The position numbers and the translations under genes were made by a program. The notes beneath the pieces were generated by a model that worked only from the letters and a program-made list of their open reading frames with translations, was not told the origin of the DNA and searched no databases. 30,744 nucleotides of DNA from Chrysochromulina parva (taxonomy: Eukaryota > Haptophyta > Prymnesiales > Chrysochromulinaceae): contig PJAB01000283.1 in assembly GCA_002887195.1 (NCBI GenBank), positions 1-30,744 on the forward strand. Reading direction: 5' to 3'. Shown here piece after piece: positions 17,001-25,833 of the stretch (position 1 is the stretch's first letter; each line of letters begins with the position of its first letter).

Positions 17001-20000
17001 TGGCCGTGCACGTGGAGGCGCGCGCCCCCGATGTGATCGTCCTCGAAGATGAGCTCAACTTCGGGCGCGTCGTAGCGGGTGCGACCAAGTGGCACCCGCT
17101 CACGCTGAAGAATGCGTCCATCGTGCCTGCGCTGCTTCATCTCGACCTCACGGGCAGGCAGTTCGCGGACCTCGAGGTCAAGGTGCAGCTCGACCCGGTG
17201 GCGGAGGCGGAGGCAGAGGCGCGCGCGGCGGCCGACGACCGCGCGACGACCATCGTGCCCGACGACGAGCAGGAATCCCCTCTGCAGCTCATCTCACAGC
17301 CGTCCAACGCCTCGCCGCCGCCCACGGCGGGCACGTCGGCCGACGAGACGGGCGACGGCGACGGCGAAGTCGCTTCGCCGTCGCGGCCGAAATACAACGA
17401 AGCGGCTCATGAGGAACGCCGCCTGTACGCGATCACGGTGCAGCCGCAGACGACCCTCGCGCTCAAACTCGGGTACACGCCCAAGGCCGCATCGGAGCTC
17501 CTTCTCGAGCTCCCACTCATGCCCGTCGGGCTCGCTCCCGAGCCCGCGCTGCGCAAGGTCGTCGTCGGCGAGGGACTCAAGGCGCGGCTCAAGCTCTCGA
17601 CGAACGCGATCAAGTTTGGCGACTGCATCCTGCGCGCGGCGCAGTTTCCGTACACCAAGGAGATTACGATCACGAACACGGACGACAAGCCGGTCGAGTG
17701 GATGCTCGACGAGAACGTCATCCCTGACGAGTCCGGCTTCTCTCTCGACTGCCCGAGTGGGACGCTTCAGGTGGGCGAGAGCTTTACCATCACCTTTGGG
17801 TTCGCCGCGACCACGGTGGGCATTGCTGACGTCGTGCTGCCGCTTTGCCTCGACGGTGGGAATGTGCCGTACCTCACGCCGCGCCTGATGGCGAACGCAG
17901 TCTTGCCGCGCCTCACCTTCGACAGGCCGGAGCTCATCCTGCCGACGGTGCCGCTCGGGCACACGGCCAAGGCGTCGCTGTACCTCATCAACGAGGGGTA
18001 CGATAACCTACAGGTGCAGTACAAGCTGCCGCTCGACGACAAGCGCGCGCCTCTGACGCTTGAGTTCCCCGAGGGTCAGCTCGTGGGCGTCTCGAAGAAG
18101 AAGGTGCTCATCACTGTCTCGTTCGCCTCCGACAAGCCCACGTCCTTCACCGCCAACATCGACTTGATCGATACCGATGGCAATCGCTTCTCGCTCCCCG
18201 TGACTGCCACCTCGGACAACTCAGTCCTGACCGTGCAGCCCTACCTCGACTCGGTGAAAGCCCAAGGAGGAGCCGGTTCGGAGGTCATTGCCAGGGAGGG
18301 CAAGGCGCCCTCGCTCGTCGTGCCCATCGCGCCGCCTGCGCCGCCGCCCGACGACATGTCCAAGGAGGCCAAGCAGAAGCGCATCGCGCTTGCGCAGGCG
18401 TGCTTCTTGCCGCCCAAACGAACCCACGAGCAGTTTGCCAAGGCGGCCTCCAGCATTGCGCGCGGTGCGTCCATCGTCCTCGCGTACGTCTCGTCGGCGC
18501 TGATGGCGATGCCCGCACCACCGGGCAGCGGTGCGAGCTTCCCGGCGATGCTCACCGCCAACAAGGGGGCAGTGGCGTACGAGCTGCTCGCGCTCGTGTC
18601 GGGCAAGTCCGTGCCGGTGCCCGAGCAGCCTGCGGACCGTAAGAACGAGAAGGCACTCCTCCGCCACCTGGTCCAGTCGTACGACCAGATGATCCAGTTC
18701 CTGCGCGCCCACGGGGCGATGTGCGCCTCGCTCAAGGCGGAGCAGCTCCTTCCTCTCGACGAGTACCTCAAGCTCGTGGGTGGCGGCGCGCCTCTCTCGC
18801 GCAAGGAGCGCAAGGCGGTGCGCGACGAGCACGCCGTCTTCCACAGCGAGTCGTGGCTCGAGCTCCTCTTCCAAGCGATTCGGACGTTCGTGCTAGGTCG
18901 CGTGACGCTCAAGGCCTTCCGCGGGCTGCCCGGTATGGCCGAGGCCGCGGGCGCGATCTCGAAAGAGGTAGGCTCGAGCGCGTACAGGGCGCAGGCCGCG
19001 GTCGACGCTTGCAAAGCCATCCAGGACGCTAGGGACAAGAAGGAGACGAACAAGGACAAGAAGATCGTCGCCAAGAAAGATGAGGCCCCTCCGGTGCCCT
19101 TGCCCTCCTCACTCCTGTACTCGACCTCGGAGCTGCTGCTACTGCGCTGGCTCGAGTACCACAGCGCCGTCTGCCCCGAGCTGCCCTTTGGCGGCGGCAA
19201 CCCGCTCGATGAGGTGGGTGGCGTTCTCGACGCCTTCGACAAAGAGCTCAAAGACGGCCACGTCTTCGCGCGCATCATCATTTCGCACTGCCCCTTCCTC
19301 GCCACCATCAAAGCCGACAACCCGCCGCTCACCTCGTCCGGGGACGTCGAGATTGGCACCGCAATTGACAACCTCTACCCGCGCCCGTGCTCGCCCGCAC
19401 AGGCGGCGGCCAATCTGGGGATCGTGGTGCAGGCGCTCGCCGGGATTGGGCTGAGATTCGCCGCGTCGGCTGGCATGCCGCCGCTCGAGCCCTCCGAGCT
19501 CTATGCGGCCTCTCCGCGAGAGATGGCGCTGTTTGCGCTCTTCCTCTACCAGCACATGCCGCACTACGTGCCCAAGGCAGTGGTTGGCTTCACGGGCGGC
19601 ATTCACCAGCCGCTTGCGCGCACCATCGAGCTTGCCAATCCGGCCAAGAAGCCCATCATTTACGAGGTGCGCCTCGAGGGACCGCCCGCCCCTCGCCAGT
19701 GCTTCAAGGTGGGCGCCAGGGAGGTGCGCATTGAGGGCAAGTCAACGCTGCCGTTCCCCGTGAACGTGCTCAGCTACTTCATCGGGCAGCACACGGGCCG
19801 CTTAATCTTCCTTTCCAAGGGCAACGGCGTGGACACCGCCAACGCGTCCACACTCGTCTTCGACCTGTTGGCCACCATCGACATCGGCCTGCCCCTCGAG
19901 AACTTCAGCACCGCCTCGAAGCTCTACCAGCCGCAGATGCTCACAGTCAAGCTCACCAATCCCTTCGACGTGCCCGCCGCCTTCAAGCTCTCCTTCACGG

Positions 20001-23000
20001 AGACTCGCCCCGAGATTGCACTGCCAAAGCTCGGCGGCGGCGGTGGCGGCGACAAGGGCGGAAAGCCACCCGCGGCCGCACCGGCGGCCCGCTCGGCCAA
20101 GATTGCGGGCATCGAAGGCTCGCTCAAGGGCGGCGCGGCGAGCGCGGTCGACTCCATGACGAAGAAGCTGCCGAACAGCTTCTTTTGCGCCGCGTCGACG
20201 GTGTCTGTCGACGCGCGCGGCACGGCGAGTATGCAGGTACAGTTCCTGCCCTTCCAGCTGGGCGAATACACAGCGACCGTCCTCTTCTCGGACGAGAACG
20301 TGGGCGAGCTATCGTACCAACTCAAGGGGACAGTCTCGCTCCCCTTGCCGCTCGAGACGCTCACTTTCGCCTCAGAGGCCGACTCGACTGCAGGTCGCGA
20401 GGTCCAGCTGCCCTTCCGGAACCCACAGGTGGAGAAGGCGCGCCAGATGGTGCTCGATCGTTCGCAGCGCGAAAAGGAGCGCATGGGCCAGATTTGGGGC
20501 AAGGAGCCGATGCTCCGTGGGCCTGTGCAGCTGCAGCTCGCCTACGGTTCCGCCGCCTTCTCGGGCCAGGCGACGATCGAACTCGTCGACAACGAGAAGC
20601 GGCGCGGCGGCGGCAACAAGTCCACGGCCGGCTCGGTGGCCGGCTCGGGCGCGGCCACGCCGAAGGGCAAGGATTCCGGTGCGCCACCAGCGACTGCGTC
20701 CGCTGACGCCAACAAGCTGCCGCTGCGCTTCGTGCCCAAGGAGCCCGGTCAGTACACGTCGGAGCTGCTGCTCATCTCGCCACTCGACGTGCGCCTGTAC
20801 GATCTGGCGGGGGCGTGCGCGGCGCCCGGCGTCAAGGCGGCGCTTGAGTTCGTCACGCCGGCGCGCATGCCGCTTCGGCAGGAGCTGCCGGTCATCAACG
20901 GCACCCAAGACGACTGGACGATCTCGGCGGCCATCAAGGGCGAGGGCTTCCACGGACCTGCGAGCGTCAAGATCCCGGCGGGCCAGTCGGGCTCCTATCC
21001 GCTCGACTTCACCCCCGACTGGATCACCGAGGCCACCGGCGAGTGCATTCTCACCAACCAGTCAACGGGCGACAAGTACGTGTTCACGCTCAAGGGCATC
21101 GGAGAGGAGCCGCTCGCCGAGGGCAACGTGGTCATCGAGTGCGCGGCGCGCAAGCCCAAGCAAGTGCCCTTCACCGTGTACAACGTCATGGGCAGCGGCG
21201 AGCCGTGCACGCTCAAAATCGAGACGGACCTGCTGCATGTGCAGGGCCCGTCCAGCGTGTCCGTGCCAAAACGCGCCAAGGGGAGCGACCCGACCAAGGA
21301 CGGCATCACGTACATGCTCACGGTGAACTCGCAGATGGGCGGCGAGCTGCGCGGATCCATCACCTTCACGACGCCGGACGGGCGCTACCTGTGGTACACG
21401 GTCGAGATGCACTCGGACCCGCCGCCGTGCGAGAAGCATCTGCGCATCTCCGCGCCGCTGCGCAAGGTCATCGCGGTCGAGATCCCGATTGCGAACCCGA
21501 CGAACACCGAGCTCGAGTTCCAGGTGATCATCACGGGCGAGGGCCTGCTCGGCGACGATTCGGTGCGTGTGGCTGGCGACTCCGAGGTGCGCTACGAGCT
21601 CCTCTTCTCGCCGCTCATCGCGGGCACGAGCACCGGCCAGATCTCGTTCGTCAACCCGCATGCGGGCGAGTTCTGGTACGAGCTCACGCTCACGGGCGAG
21701 CCAACCGAGCCCGTCGACCTGCCCAAGCTGCGCGCGGCTGTGGGTGCGTCGGCCACGCACGAGGTGACCGTCTCGAACCCCGTCGGCGAGGAGCTGCCGC
21801 TGCAGCTTCGGGTCGAGGGGCGCAACCCCAAAGCCTTCACACTCCAAGGGCCGAAGACCGGGCCTGGTGGCGCCGGGGCGCTGCTGCTGCCGCCTTACGG
21901 CGAGCTCACCTGTACGCTCACGTACACGCCCTCGGCGCTCGACGAGGAGCAGAGCGCGATGCTCGCTCTCACGCACCCGAAGCTGGGCGAGTGGCTCTAC
22001 AGGGCCAAGGGCATGGGCCACGCGCCTTCCGACATGCCCGTGACGCGCCCGTCGGCGCCCCTCGGGCACACGACGTCGGGTTCGATCGCCCTGCGAAACC
22101 CATTCGACCAGCCGCTCGTCATCGACCTTGCGCTCGAGCAGTCGATGAACGCGTATGACGACCCGGGCGCCACGCAGCCCTTCGAGTTGCTGGCGCGGCG
22201 CACCTCGGGCGTGACGATCGCGCCGGGCACGTCGGTGCAGTTCCCCTTCTCGTTTGTGGCCCGCGACATGTCGGAGTCGCACGCGGCCATCGTGTTGCAT
22301 GGCGACTACAAGGGAAGGCACCTCACCTGGCGCTACCCGCTCGTGGGCGAGGCCATTTCGCGCCCGCTGCACAAGCCGATCGCGTTGCACGTGGCCGCGC
22401 GCCAGCCGCTCACTCGCGAGCTCGCGCTCCCGCTGCCCGGGCTGCAAGACACGGGCGTGGACGAGCCGTTCACGTACGAGCTCGATCTGGATGCCCAGTC
22501 GGCTGGGCTCATCGAGTCGTCGCTCACTCTCACGCCGCTCCAGCGCACTCTCTCGGGCTCGACCCTCACGATGGCCGTCGACTGGCGCCCGCTGCGCCCG
22601 GTGCGCACCTCAGCGGCGCTCGTGGTGCGCAAGAACTCGGGCGGGCGCTGGCGGTACGACCTGACCTTCGAGGCGGGCGAACCGGCGCCGGATGACGTCA
22701 TCTACCTGGAGGCGCCCATCCACAAGACGGCTCAGGTGCAGTTCAAGCTGTGCAACGCCTTCGACGACGACGCGGCGTACACAGCGTACTTTTCCGCCGA
22801 CTCGGCCTCCGTCTTCTCTGTCAACCCGATGCAGGGCGTGCTGCCGCGCGCGGGCACCGCGGGCGCGCTCTTCACGGTCGCGTACACCCCCGCCGAGTAC
22901 GGCAAGCCGGTGCGCGGCACGCTCATCATCCTGACCGAGGAGATGCAGTGGTCGTACGAGGTGCGCGGAGGGCACCCGCCGTACGAAATTCCGCGTGTCG

Positions 23001-23104
23001 CGCACTCGACGATCGACCACGTGCTCGACCCCTCTATCTCGATGAGGCTGGGCAAGGTGCCCACGACTAATTTCATGAAGAAGAACATGCAGCAGCAGCA
23101 TTGA
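14045..23104 (+). CDS. CFAP47: Cilia- and flagella-associated protein 47 (CFAP47), central apparatus
   Basis: A 3,019-residue axonemal protein in one uninterrupted exon. It is built mostly of repeated immunoglobulin-like ASH/MSP/HYDIN beta-sandwich modules, seen as recurring phrases such as DFGNISVYTQVARNFTVLN, VEFGVVPAGIVKEKNFLIKN and IKFGDCIL. A calponin-homology domain lies in the middle (about 1690-1840; LLLLRWLEYH ... LKDGHVFARIIISHCPFL). This order and size match vertebrate CFAP47 (about 3,190 residues, mid-protein CH domain). In other flagellates CFAP47 belongs to the central pair apparatus, and in mammals it is needed for sperm flagella. Low-complexity inserts occur at about 1992-2020 (Gly/Ala/Pro) and 2185-2223. 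HYDIN was considered but is much larger. The frame extends upstream to GTG 13838; the first ATG giving MPTYGALVGK at 14045 is used. Confidence 0.92.
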   Translation: MPTYGALVGKHVVVDMTEANFESVAPSVRYTMKVSVKNVSMRGQRVRLIPPKNREFTLVVQNDVELAPGLVMQAELQFYSDVPEDIENEMVVLVGRADSDGEHLTIPVRSTLPAAKLVLDAGIDFGVVLLNSVPTRKLVVTNQGTRDGKIMLGPLALSEMYSIKPPIEATIKPGDSHTYTIELNATEVGKQELIVPVAIKGQMAYFPLPTELALSADVRHQNAELRDVKEAPLAKSELGRLYCGLKTTRKAFILNHGPKPINFAVSKTSGDESGGPPPEEDPSVPCPLVVEPMMGRIPAGGRLELTLAFCPARRSPTAPKGFFASGETEEIVTELTQAYVFEILETGQKLPLRLEGIALAPRVALSQGAFTFGSCDMYDHREAFLTLTNKQELPYNFSFTTPAHFAAKPLEGTVPPMGEMQVCLSFAPHQLGKLVGALQLLGFGGRVGVQTIKLHGECTAPATRPPAGGTDKLPEDFEVEPNVVEQCSFLPRTVNAKWVRPPAWEMSEALQGGKVQTTASSTLTPIHTLTKKRTYRDQMAKQPVLDAIDQMDTGLELPAAALKAQHEHREYYATFLKNQRAQREARNKAQHQAANKMHSDPEAFQFGCDLGLDPYSGIAPFAPPLPQDLSPLFLFHPYTDGETAKSGPPSALFDPFRLTPKKHKSKPESLDEVADCKATLSADELKQITGGPKTVDFGNISVYTQVARNFTVLNELRVNILVAIELGDEIKQCPPQVIPPGGTAGFDLFFSSDEPTQYQRTITYTINGAHAFRFVAKATVEPIEVSFSTEELQFRFADGVLEPSMSASVAITNHGTYPARFRWENPESMPPGRRPAFVPASLTGEIPPKKTLPVEIIFTPYLGCAAEHVLTAIVEGGSSKTLFCKGDVTEAKASLTVKRVEFGVVPAGIVKEKNFLIKNQGQTTAVFTFDNPPPGFSIKPQAGAVRVGQTMEVSVEVLAIPPRGERVLDLAGVLKCDLRCGKPIKLAVHVEARAPDVIVLEDELNFGRVVAGATKWHPLTLKNASIVPALLHLDLTGRQFADLEVKVQLDPVAEAEAEARAAADDRATTIVPDDEQESPLQLISQPSNASPPPTAGTSADETGDGDGEVASPSRPKYNEAAHEERRLYAITVQPQTTLALKLGYTPKAASELLLELPLMPVGLAPEPALRKVVVGEGLKARLKLSTNAIKFGDCILRAAQFPYTKEITITNTDDKPVEWMLDENVIPDESGFSLDCPSGTLQVGESFTITFGFAATTVGIADVVLPLCLDGGNVPYLTPRLMANAVLPRLTFDRPELILPTVPLGHTAKASLYLINEGYDNLQVQYKLPLDDKRAPLTLEFPEGQLVGVSKKKVLITVSFASDKPTSFTANIDLIDTDGNRFSLPVTATSDNSVLTVQPYLDSVKAQGGAGSEVIAREGKAPSLVVPIAPPAPPPDDMSKEAKQKRIALAQACFLPPKRTHEQFAKAASSIARGASIVLAYVSSALMAMPAPPGSGASFPAMLTANKGAVAYELLALVSGKSVPVPEQPADRKNEKALLRHLVQSYDQMIQFLRAHGAMCASLKAEQLLPLDEYLKLVGGGAPLSRKERKAVRDEHAVFHSESWLELLFQAIRTFVLGRVTLKAFRGLPGMAEAAGAISKEVGSSAYRAQAAVDACKAIQDARDKKETNKDKKIVAKKDEAPPVPLPSSLLYSTSELLLLRWLEYHSAVCPELPFGGGNPLDEVGGVLDAFDKELKDGHVFARIIISHCPFLATIKADNPPLTSSGDVEIGTAIDNLYPRPCSPAQAAANLGIVVQALAGIGLRFAASAGMPPLEPSELYAASPREMALFALFLYQHMPHYVPKAVVGFTGGIHQPLARTIELANPAKKPIIYEVRLEGPPAPRQCFKVGAREVRIEGKSTLPFPVNVLSYFIGQHTGRLIFLSKGNGVDTANASTLVFDLLATIDIGLPLENFSTASKLYQPQMLTVKLTNPFDVPAAFKLSFTETRPEIALPKLGGGGGGDKGGKPPAAAPAARSAKIAGIEGSLKGGAASAVDSMTKKLPNSFFCAASTVSVDARGTASMQVQFLPFQLGEYTATVLFSDENVGELSYQLKGTVSLPLPLETLTFASEADSTAGREVQLPFRNPQVEKARQMVLDRSQREKERMGQIWGKEPMLRGPVQLQLAYGSAAFSGQATIELVDNEKRRGGGNKSTAGSVAGSGAATPKGKDSGAPPATASADANKLPLRFVPKEPGQYTSELLLISPLDVRLYDLAGACAAPGVKAALEFVTPARMPLRQELPVINGTQDDWTISAAIKGEGFHGPASVKIPAGQSGSYPLDFTPDWITEATGECILTNQSTGDKYVFTLKGIGEEPLAEGNVVIECAARKPKQVPFTVYNVMGSGEPCTLKIETDLLHVQGPSSVSVPKRAKGSDPTKDGITYMLTVNSQMGGELRGSITFTTPDGRYLWYTVEMHSDPPPCEKHLRISAPLRKVIAVEIPIANPTNTELEFQVIITGEGLLGDDSVRVAGDSEVRYELLFSPLIAGTSTGQISFVNPHAGEFWYELTLTGEPTEPVDLPKLRAAVGASATHEVTVSNPVGEELPLQLRVEGRNPKAFTLQGPKTGPGGAGALLLPPYGELTCTLTYTPSALDEEQSAMLALTHPKLGEWLYRAKGMGHAPSDMPVTRPSAPLGHTTSGSIALRNPFDQPLVIDLALEQSMNAYDDPGATQPFELLARRTSGVTIAPGTSVQFPFSFVARDMSESHAAIVLHGDYKGRHLTWRYPLVGEAISRPLHKPIALHVAARQPLTRELALPLPGLQDTGVDEPFTYELDLDAQSAGLIESSLTLTPLQRTLSGSTLTMAVDWRPLRPVRTSAALVVRKNSGGRWRYDLTFEAGEPAPDDVIYLEAPIHKTAQVQFKLCNAFDDDAAYTAYFSADSASVFSVNPMQGVLPRAGTAGALFTVAYTPAEYGKPVRGTLIILTEEMQWSYEVRGGHPPYEIPRVAHSTIDHVLDPSISMRLGKVPTTNFMKKNMQQQH

Positions 23105-23410
23105 GGCGACCGACGAGGCCGCGCGACGACGCGAGCGAGCCGAGGATTCCCGAGGATTGGGTGTCTGGGCGGGTAGGCGCATGTGTCTCGAGCGGTGGGC
23201 GAGCAGCGCGCGAGTACTTTTATCTTTGTGCCATTGTGAAGTGTTTCCGTGCGAAGCGTCAAACTTTGAGAAAGGGTCAGTTGAATCGACACACAAGGTA
23301 CCGACCAGCCACTACCACGCGAAACCTGCCACGCAGTGGTCGCGTCGCTCGGTGGACTAACACACCGGCGAGGATTGTCAAACTTTGCCTTGTTCACACT
23401 CGCGGCAAAA
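23105..23410. other. Intergenic: CFAP47 3' end and RAB21 promoter
   Basis: These 306 bases between two plus-strand genes contain no supported gene. The half nearest RAB21 is richer in A/T and should be its promoter and leader. I see no TATA box or repeat worth naming. Confidence 0.4.
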
Positions 23411-24052
23411 ATGGCGTCAAGGACTTCATCATACAAAGTCGTGCTCCTGGGCGAGGGTCGCGTCGGGAAGACGAGCCTGGTTCTGCGCTTCTGCCGTGAC
23501 ACCTTCGTCGATGGGCAGCCGCCTACCATTCAGGCATCCTGCCTCGAGCGAGCGCTGCGACTGGGCGACAAAACGGTCAACTTGGTCATCTGGGACACTG
23601 CTGGCCAGGAGCGCTTCCACGCCCTCGGGCCCATCTACTACCGTGACGCCGACGCGGCGCTGCTCGTGTATGACATCACCGACACCGACTCCTTCAAGAG
23701 GATACAGGTCTGGGTGCGTGAGTTGCGCAAGATGGTAGGAGACAGCATCCAGCTCTCGATCGCAGGCAACAAAAGCGACCTGGAGCGGCAGCGTGTGGTG
23801 AGCCGGCAGGAGGCCGCAGAGTACGCCGACTCGGTCGGCGCGCACTATGCTGAGACTTCGGCGAAGCAGAACCGCGGCCTCGACGAGCTGTTCTCGTCCA
23901 TGGGCAAGCGGCTGCTGGCATCGCGTGAGGAGAAACTGGGCTCGCCTGCGCTGGGCAGTGGGCCCGCGTCGACGCGCAGGTCACGCGGCGCGGCGATGGT
24001 GCTGATAGACGACGAGCCGCCAGCCAGCAGCAGTAGCAGCAGGTGCTGTTAG
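23411..24052 (+). CDS. RAB21: Small GTPase RAB21 (early endosome, integrin/phagocytic traffic)
   Basis: Rab-family GTPase of 213 residues. G-box motifs are complete: P-loop GEGRVGKT (14-21), switch I Thr39 in TIQAS, WDTAGQE (61-67), NKSD (120-123) and TSAK (149-152). The stretch FHALGPIYYRD and the C-terminal LIDDEPPA, matching IIDDEPQA of animal RAB21, point to RAB21 and away from RAB5 or RAB22. The protein ends SSSRCC, a double-cysteine geranylgeranylation site for membrane attachment. Gln66 of the GTPase active site is present, so it should hydrolyse GTP normally. In animals RAB21 acts on early endosomes. The frame extends upstream to a GTG; ATG 23411 sits in gcaaaaATGG, a good context, and gives a normal Rab N-terminus. 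Confidence 0.95.
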   Translation: MASRTSSYKVVLLGEGRVGKTSLVLRFCRDTFVDGQPPTIQASCLERALRLGDKTVNLVIWDTAGQERFHALGPIYYRDADAALLVYDITDTDSFKRIQVWVRELRKMVGDSIQLSIAGNKSDLERQRVVSRQEAAEYADSVGAHYAETSAKQNRGLDELFSSMGKRLLASREEKLGSPALGSGPASTRRSRGAAMVLIDDEPPASSSSSRCC

Positions 24053-25151
24053 ATAGAACGCGGGTGGCCCATTGACGAACTCCATTGACGATCTCTACTG
24101 ACGAAGTCAAGTGCGACCCGCTGCAAGAGGCGGAGGACTCCTCGCGCCCCGCCCCGCTCGCGCATCGGGTCTTCGGTGCAGCCTCGAGCCAGAAGCGAGG
24201 GCCGGCATGCGCGGGCCCCTGGAGCCCTGATTCGTGGCGCGTACTCCACGGCACAGGGCACGCCTTTTCGCGCGCGGCCGCCGCACGCGCGGTCGGCGGT
24301 GTTCTCGCCCCCGCTCCGACGCTGCGTCCGTCCGCGAGACCGTTCACAGTAGCCACAGATGTTTCGCGTGTCGACAGCGTGCGTGCAACGGAGGTACACA
24401 TTGTTTTACGACGCGAGAGAGATTACAGACTCTCGAGATATACAGATTTTCGTTTTTTATACGAATCGCGTATAGCGTTGCTTATTGCTTCGTGTACTTC
24501 GTCGGCTGTTTCGAAGGCTTTCGTTGGTTTTCGACCGTTTCCGAGCGGTCCTCGAGCGCGTACTCGAGCGGGGACGGGCTGGCGGCCCCGGGTCGGCCCC
24601 GGGGCTTTCCTCGAGGGCTTCGCCGGGCCGGGCCTCGGCGGGCCGCGGGCGCGGTCGCCGGACGCCGGTCCCGTAGTCTCCGTAAGCGCAAAGCGGTTAG
24701 TCCGCTTGGCCCCAGCATCCAACGATCCGTCAATAGAACTGTCTCGTCCACGGAGCGACGACACCGACCGACCGAGCGACGGCGGGTGCGTCGGACGAAC
24801 CGCGTCGCCGCGCGCGCGGGTCGTACACGCCCGGGTGCGCCGCGCGCGTCTGCCGTCTCCCCGCCCGGGCAACGCGGAGCGGTGGTCTCGACGGTGGTCA
24901 GCTCAGAGAAGAGTATCTACAATAGAAATTCAAGCCGGAGCCTTGCCGCCAGGTATGCGGAGAGAATACATACACCCGCGCGCGCGCATAATGGGTTTGT
25001 ACGCAGTGTCTTTGAACGTAAACTGACCGATGGACGGTCGGGTCTGACTGCGCGCTCCACGGCACGACGGGCGTGGGGCGTAGCCCAGAGCGGCGAGCTC
25101 TCTAGAGCGGCTGTCCGCGGGGACGAATGGACACGCATTCGCCGGTTACCT
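24053..25151. other. Convergent intergenic region, about 1.1 kb, no gene seen
   Basis: This lies between the 3' ends of RAB21 (+) and the bS20 gene (-), which converge. It is longer than two 3' UTRs need. The composition is patchy: A/T-rich islands near 24400-24540 and 24905-25030 surround a very GC-rich block (24560-24870). Overlapping plus-strand frames of about 310 codons exist, but they are Arg/Pro/Ser-rich without domains. Small hairpins occur (cgagag/ctctcg near 24413-24440; gaccg-atgga-cggtc near 25026). I matched no tRNA, snRNA or rRNA. A non-coding transcript or a decayed element is possible. Confidence 0.4.
24071..24109. repeat. 13-bp degenerate tandem repeat, three units
   Basis: Units attgacgaactcc, attgacgatctct and actgacgaagtca follow each other without gaps, sharing the core tgacga. 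They start 18 bases after the RAB21 stop, in its presumed 3' UTR. Confidence 0.7.
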
Positions 25152-25665
25152 CTACTGTGATGGCGCCGCCGACGTCGCTGCTGCCGCGCCCTCCAGCTTT
25201 TTCACCTTCAGGTGAAGCTGCGACTTCTTGCGCGCCGCTGTGTTCTTGTGTAGAATGCCACGCTTAACGTTCTTGTCAAGGATAGCAAACGCCTTGGAGA
25301 GCAGCGAGCTTGAGCTGGCATAGTCGCCCACCTCGAGGGATTCCTGCACCTGCGAGCGGCAGCGGAGGGAAGTCAGGAGCGTTAGCTGAAGAGATTCGCG
25401 CCAGGCATTCAGTGACGCCAGAAGCCGCGCTGGCCCTTGAAGCAGCGCTCACCCGCTTCACGCGCGTGCGCATCTCGCTTTTGTGTGCCTTGTTGGCGAT
25501 GCGGTTGCGCTCGTTGACCTTCATCGGCTTGGTGGGCGCGGCCATTACGATCTGCTGCGTGGCCACCCGGCTCTGCTGGAGCTGCGAAGCGCTGACAAGC
25601 GGTGTCGCGACGAAGCCAGCCGCCACGCTCAGGCACGCGAGCAAGCAGAGTAGGCGGGCCAGCAT
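25152..25665 (-). CDS. 30S ribosomal protein bS20, plastid-targeted, two exons
   Basis: Bacterial-type small-subunit protein bS20, which binds 16S rRNA early in assembly. Exons on the minus strand are 25665-25453 and 25349-25152, giving 136 residues after splicing. The mature part matches bS20: ERNRIANKAHKSEMRTRVKR from exon 1, then VQESLEVGD and KRGILHKNTAARKKS from exon 2. The N-terminus (MLARLLCLLACLSVAAG) is a hydrophobic signal peptide, followed by FVATPLVSASQ: Phe at the cleavage point and an acid-free, Ser/Gln-rich transit peptide. That bipartite form directs proteins to secondary red-type plastids through the ER. A mitochondrial role is unlikely given the signal peptide. The start is the first ATG after a GTG extension. 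The organellar-type gene is clearly nuclear here, because of the intron and presequence. Confidence 0.9.
25350..25452 (-). other. Spliceosomal intron in the bS20 gene
   Basis: On the minus strand the donor GTGAGC follows AAGCGG, and the acceptor ccgctcgcag precedes GTGCAGGAA. A textbook branch site (cagctaacg) lies about 35-40 bases before the acceptor. The intron is 103 bases, phase 0, and its removal restores the continuous bS20 core, which neither exon alone contains. Confidence 0.85.
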
Positions 25666-25727
25666 TAGGACGGGAGTGAGACGTCGAGCCAAGAAAGAGA
25701 CGCAAGCTCGCTGAGGGAGGTGAAGAA

Positions 25728-25759
25728 GTGAAACCACCACCCTGTCCTGGTGGTTTCAC
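25728..25759. repeat. Perfect 12-bp inverted repeat with 8-base loop
   Basis: Arms gtgaaaccacca (25728-25739) and tggtggtttcac (25748-25759) are exact reverse complements around ccctgtcc. It lies in the 168-base gap between two minus-strand genes, in the bS20 promoter or 5' UTR and the CIA30 3' UTR. A run of seven T (plus strand) follows about 15 bases on. It could be an RNA hairpin in either transcript or a protein-binding palindrome. Confidence 0.85.
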
Positions 25760-25833
25760 ACCTCGGATCGACAGCTTTTTTTCATCGTCATAAAAACTAT
25801 TTTCAGGCCCAACAAAATTACTTAAGTCACCCG

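Noticed and set aside
14039..17140. Long minus-strand frames (599 and 433 codons) inside CFAP47
   Set aside because: They are His/Arg/Leu-rich shadows produced by third-position G/C bias opposite a recognisable protein; no domain is visible in either.
21062..22447. 461-codon minus-strand frame inside CFAP47
   Set aside because: It has the same shadow composition and no family resemblance.
24085..25160. Two overlapping plus-strand frames of about 310 codons after RAB21
   Set aside because: They are Arg/Ser/Pro-rich, without domains, and the two frames are equally open, as expected in GC-rich non-coding DNA.
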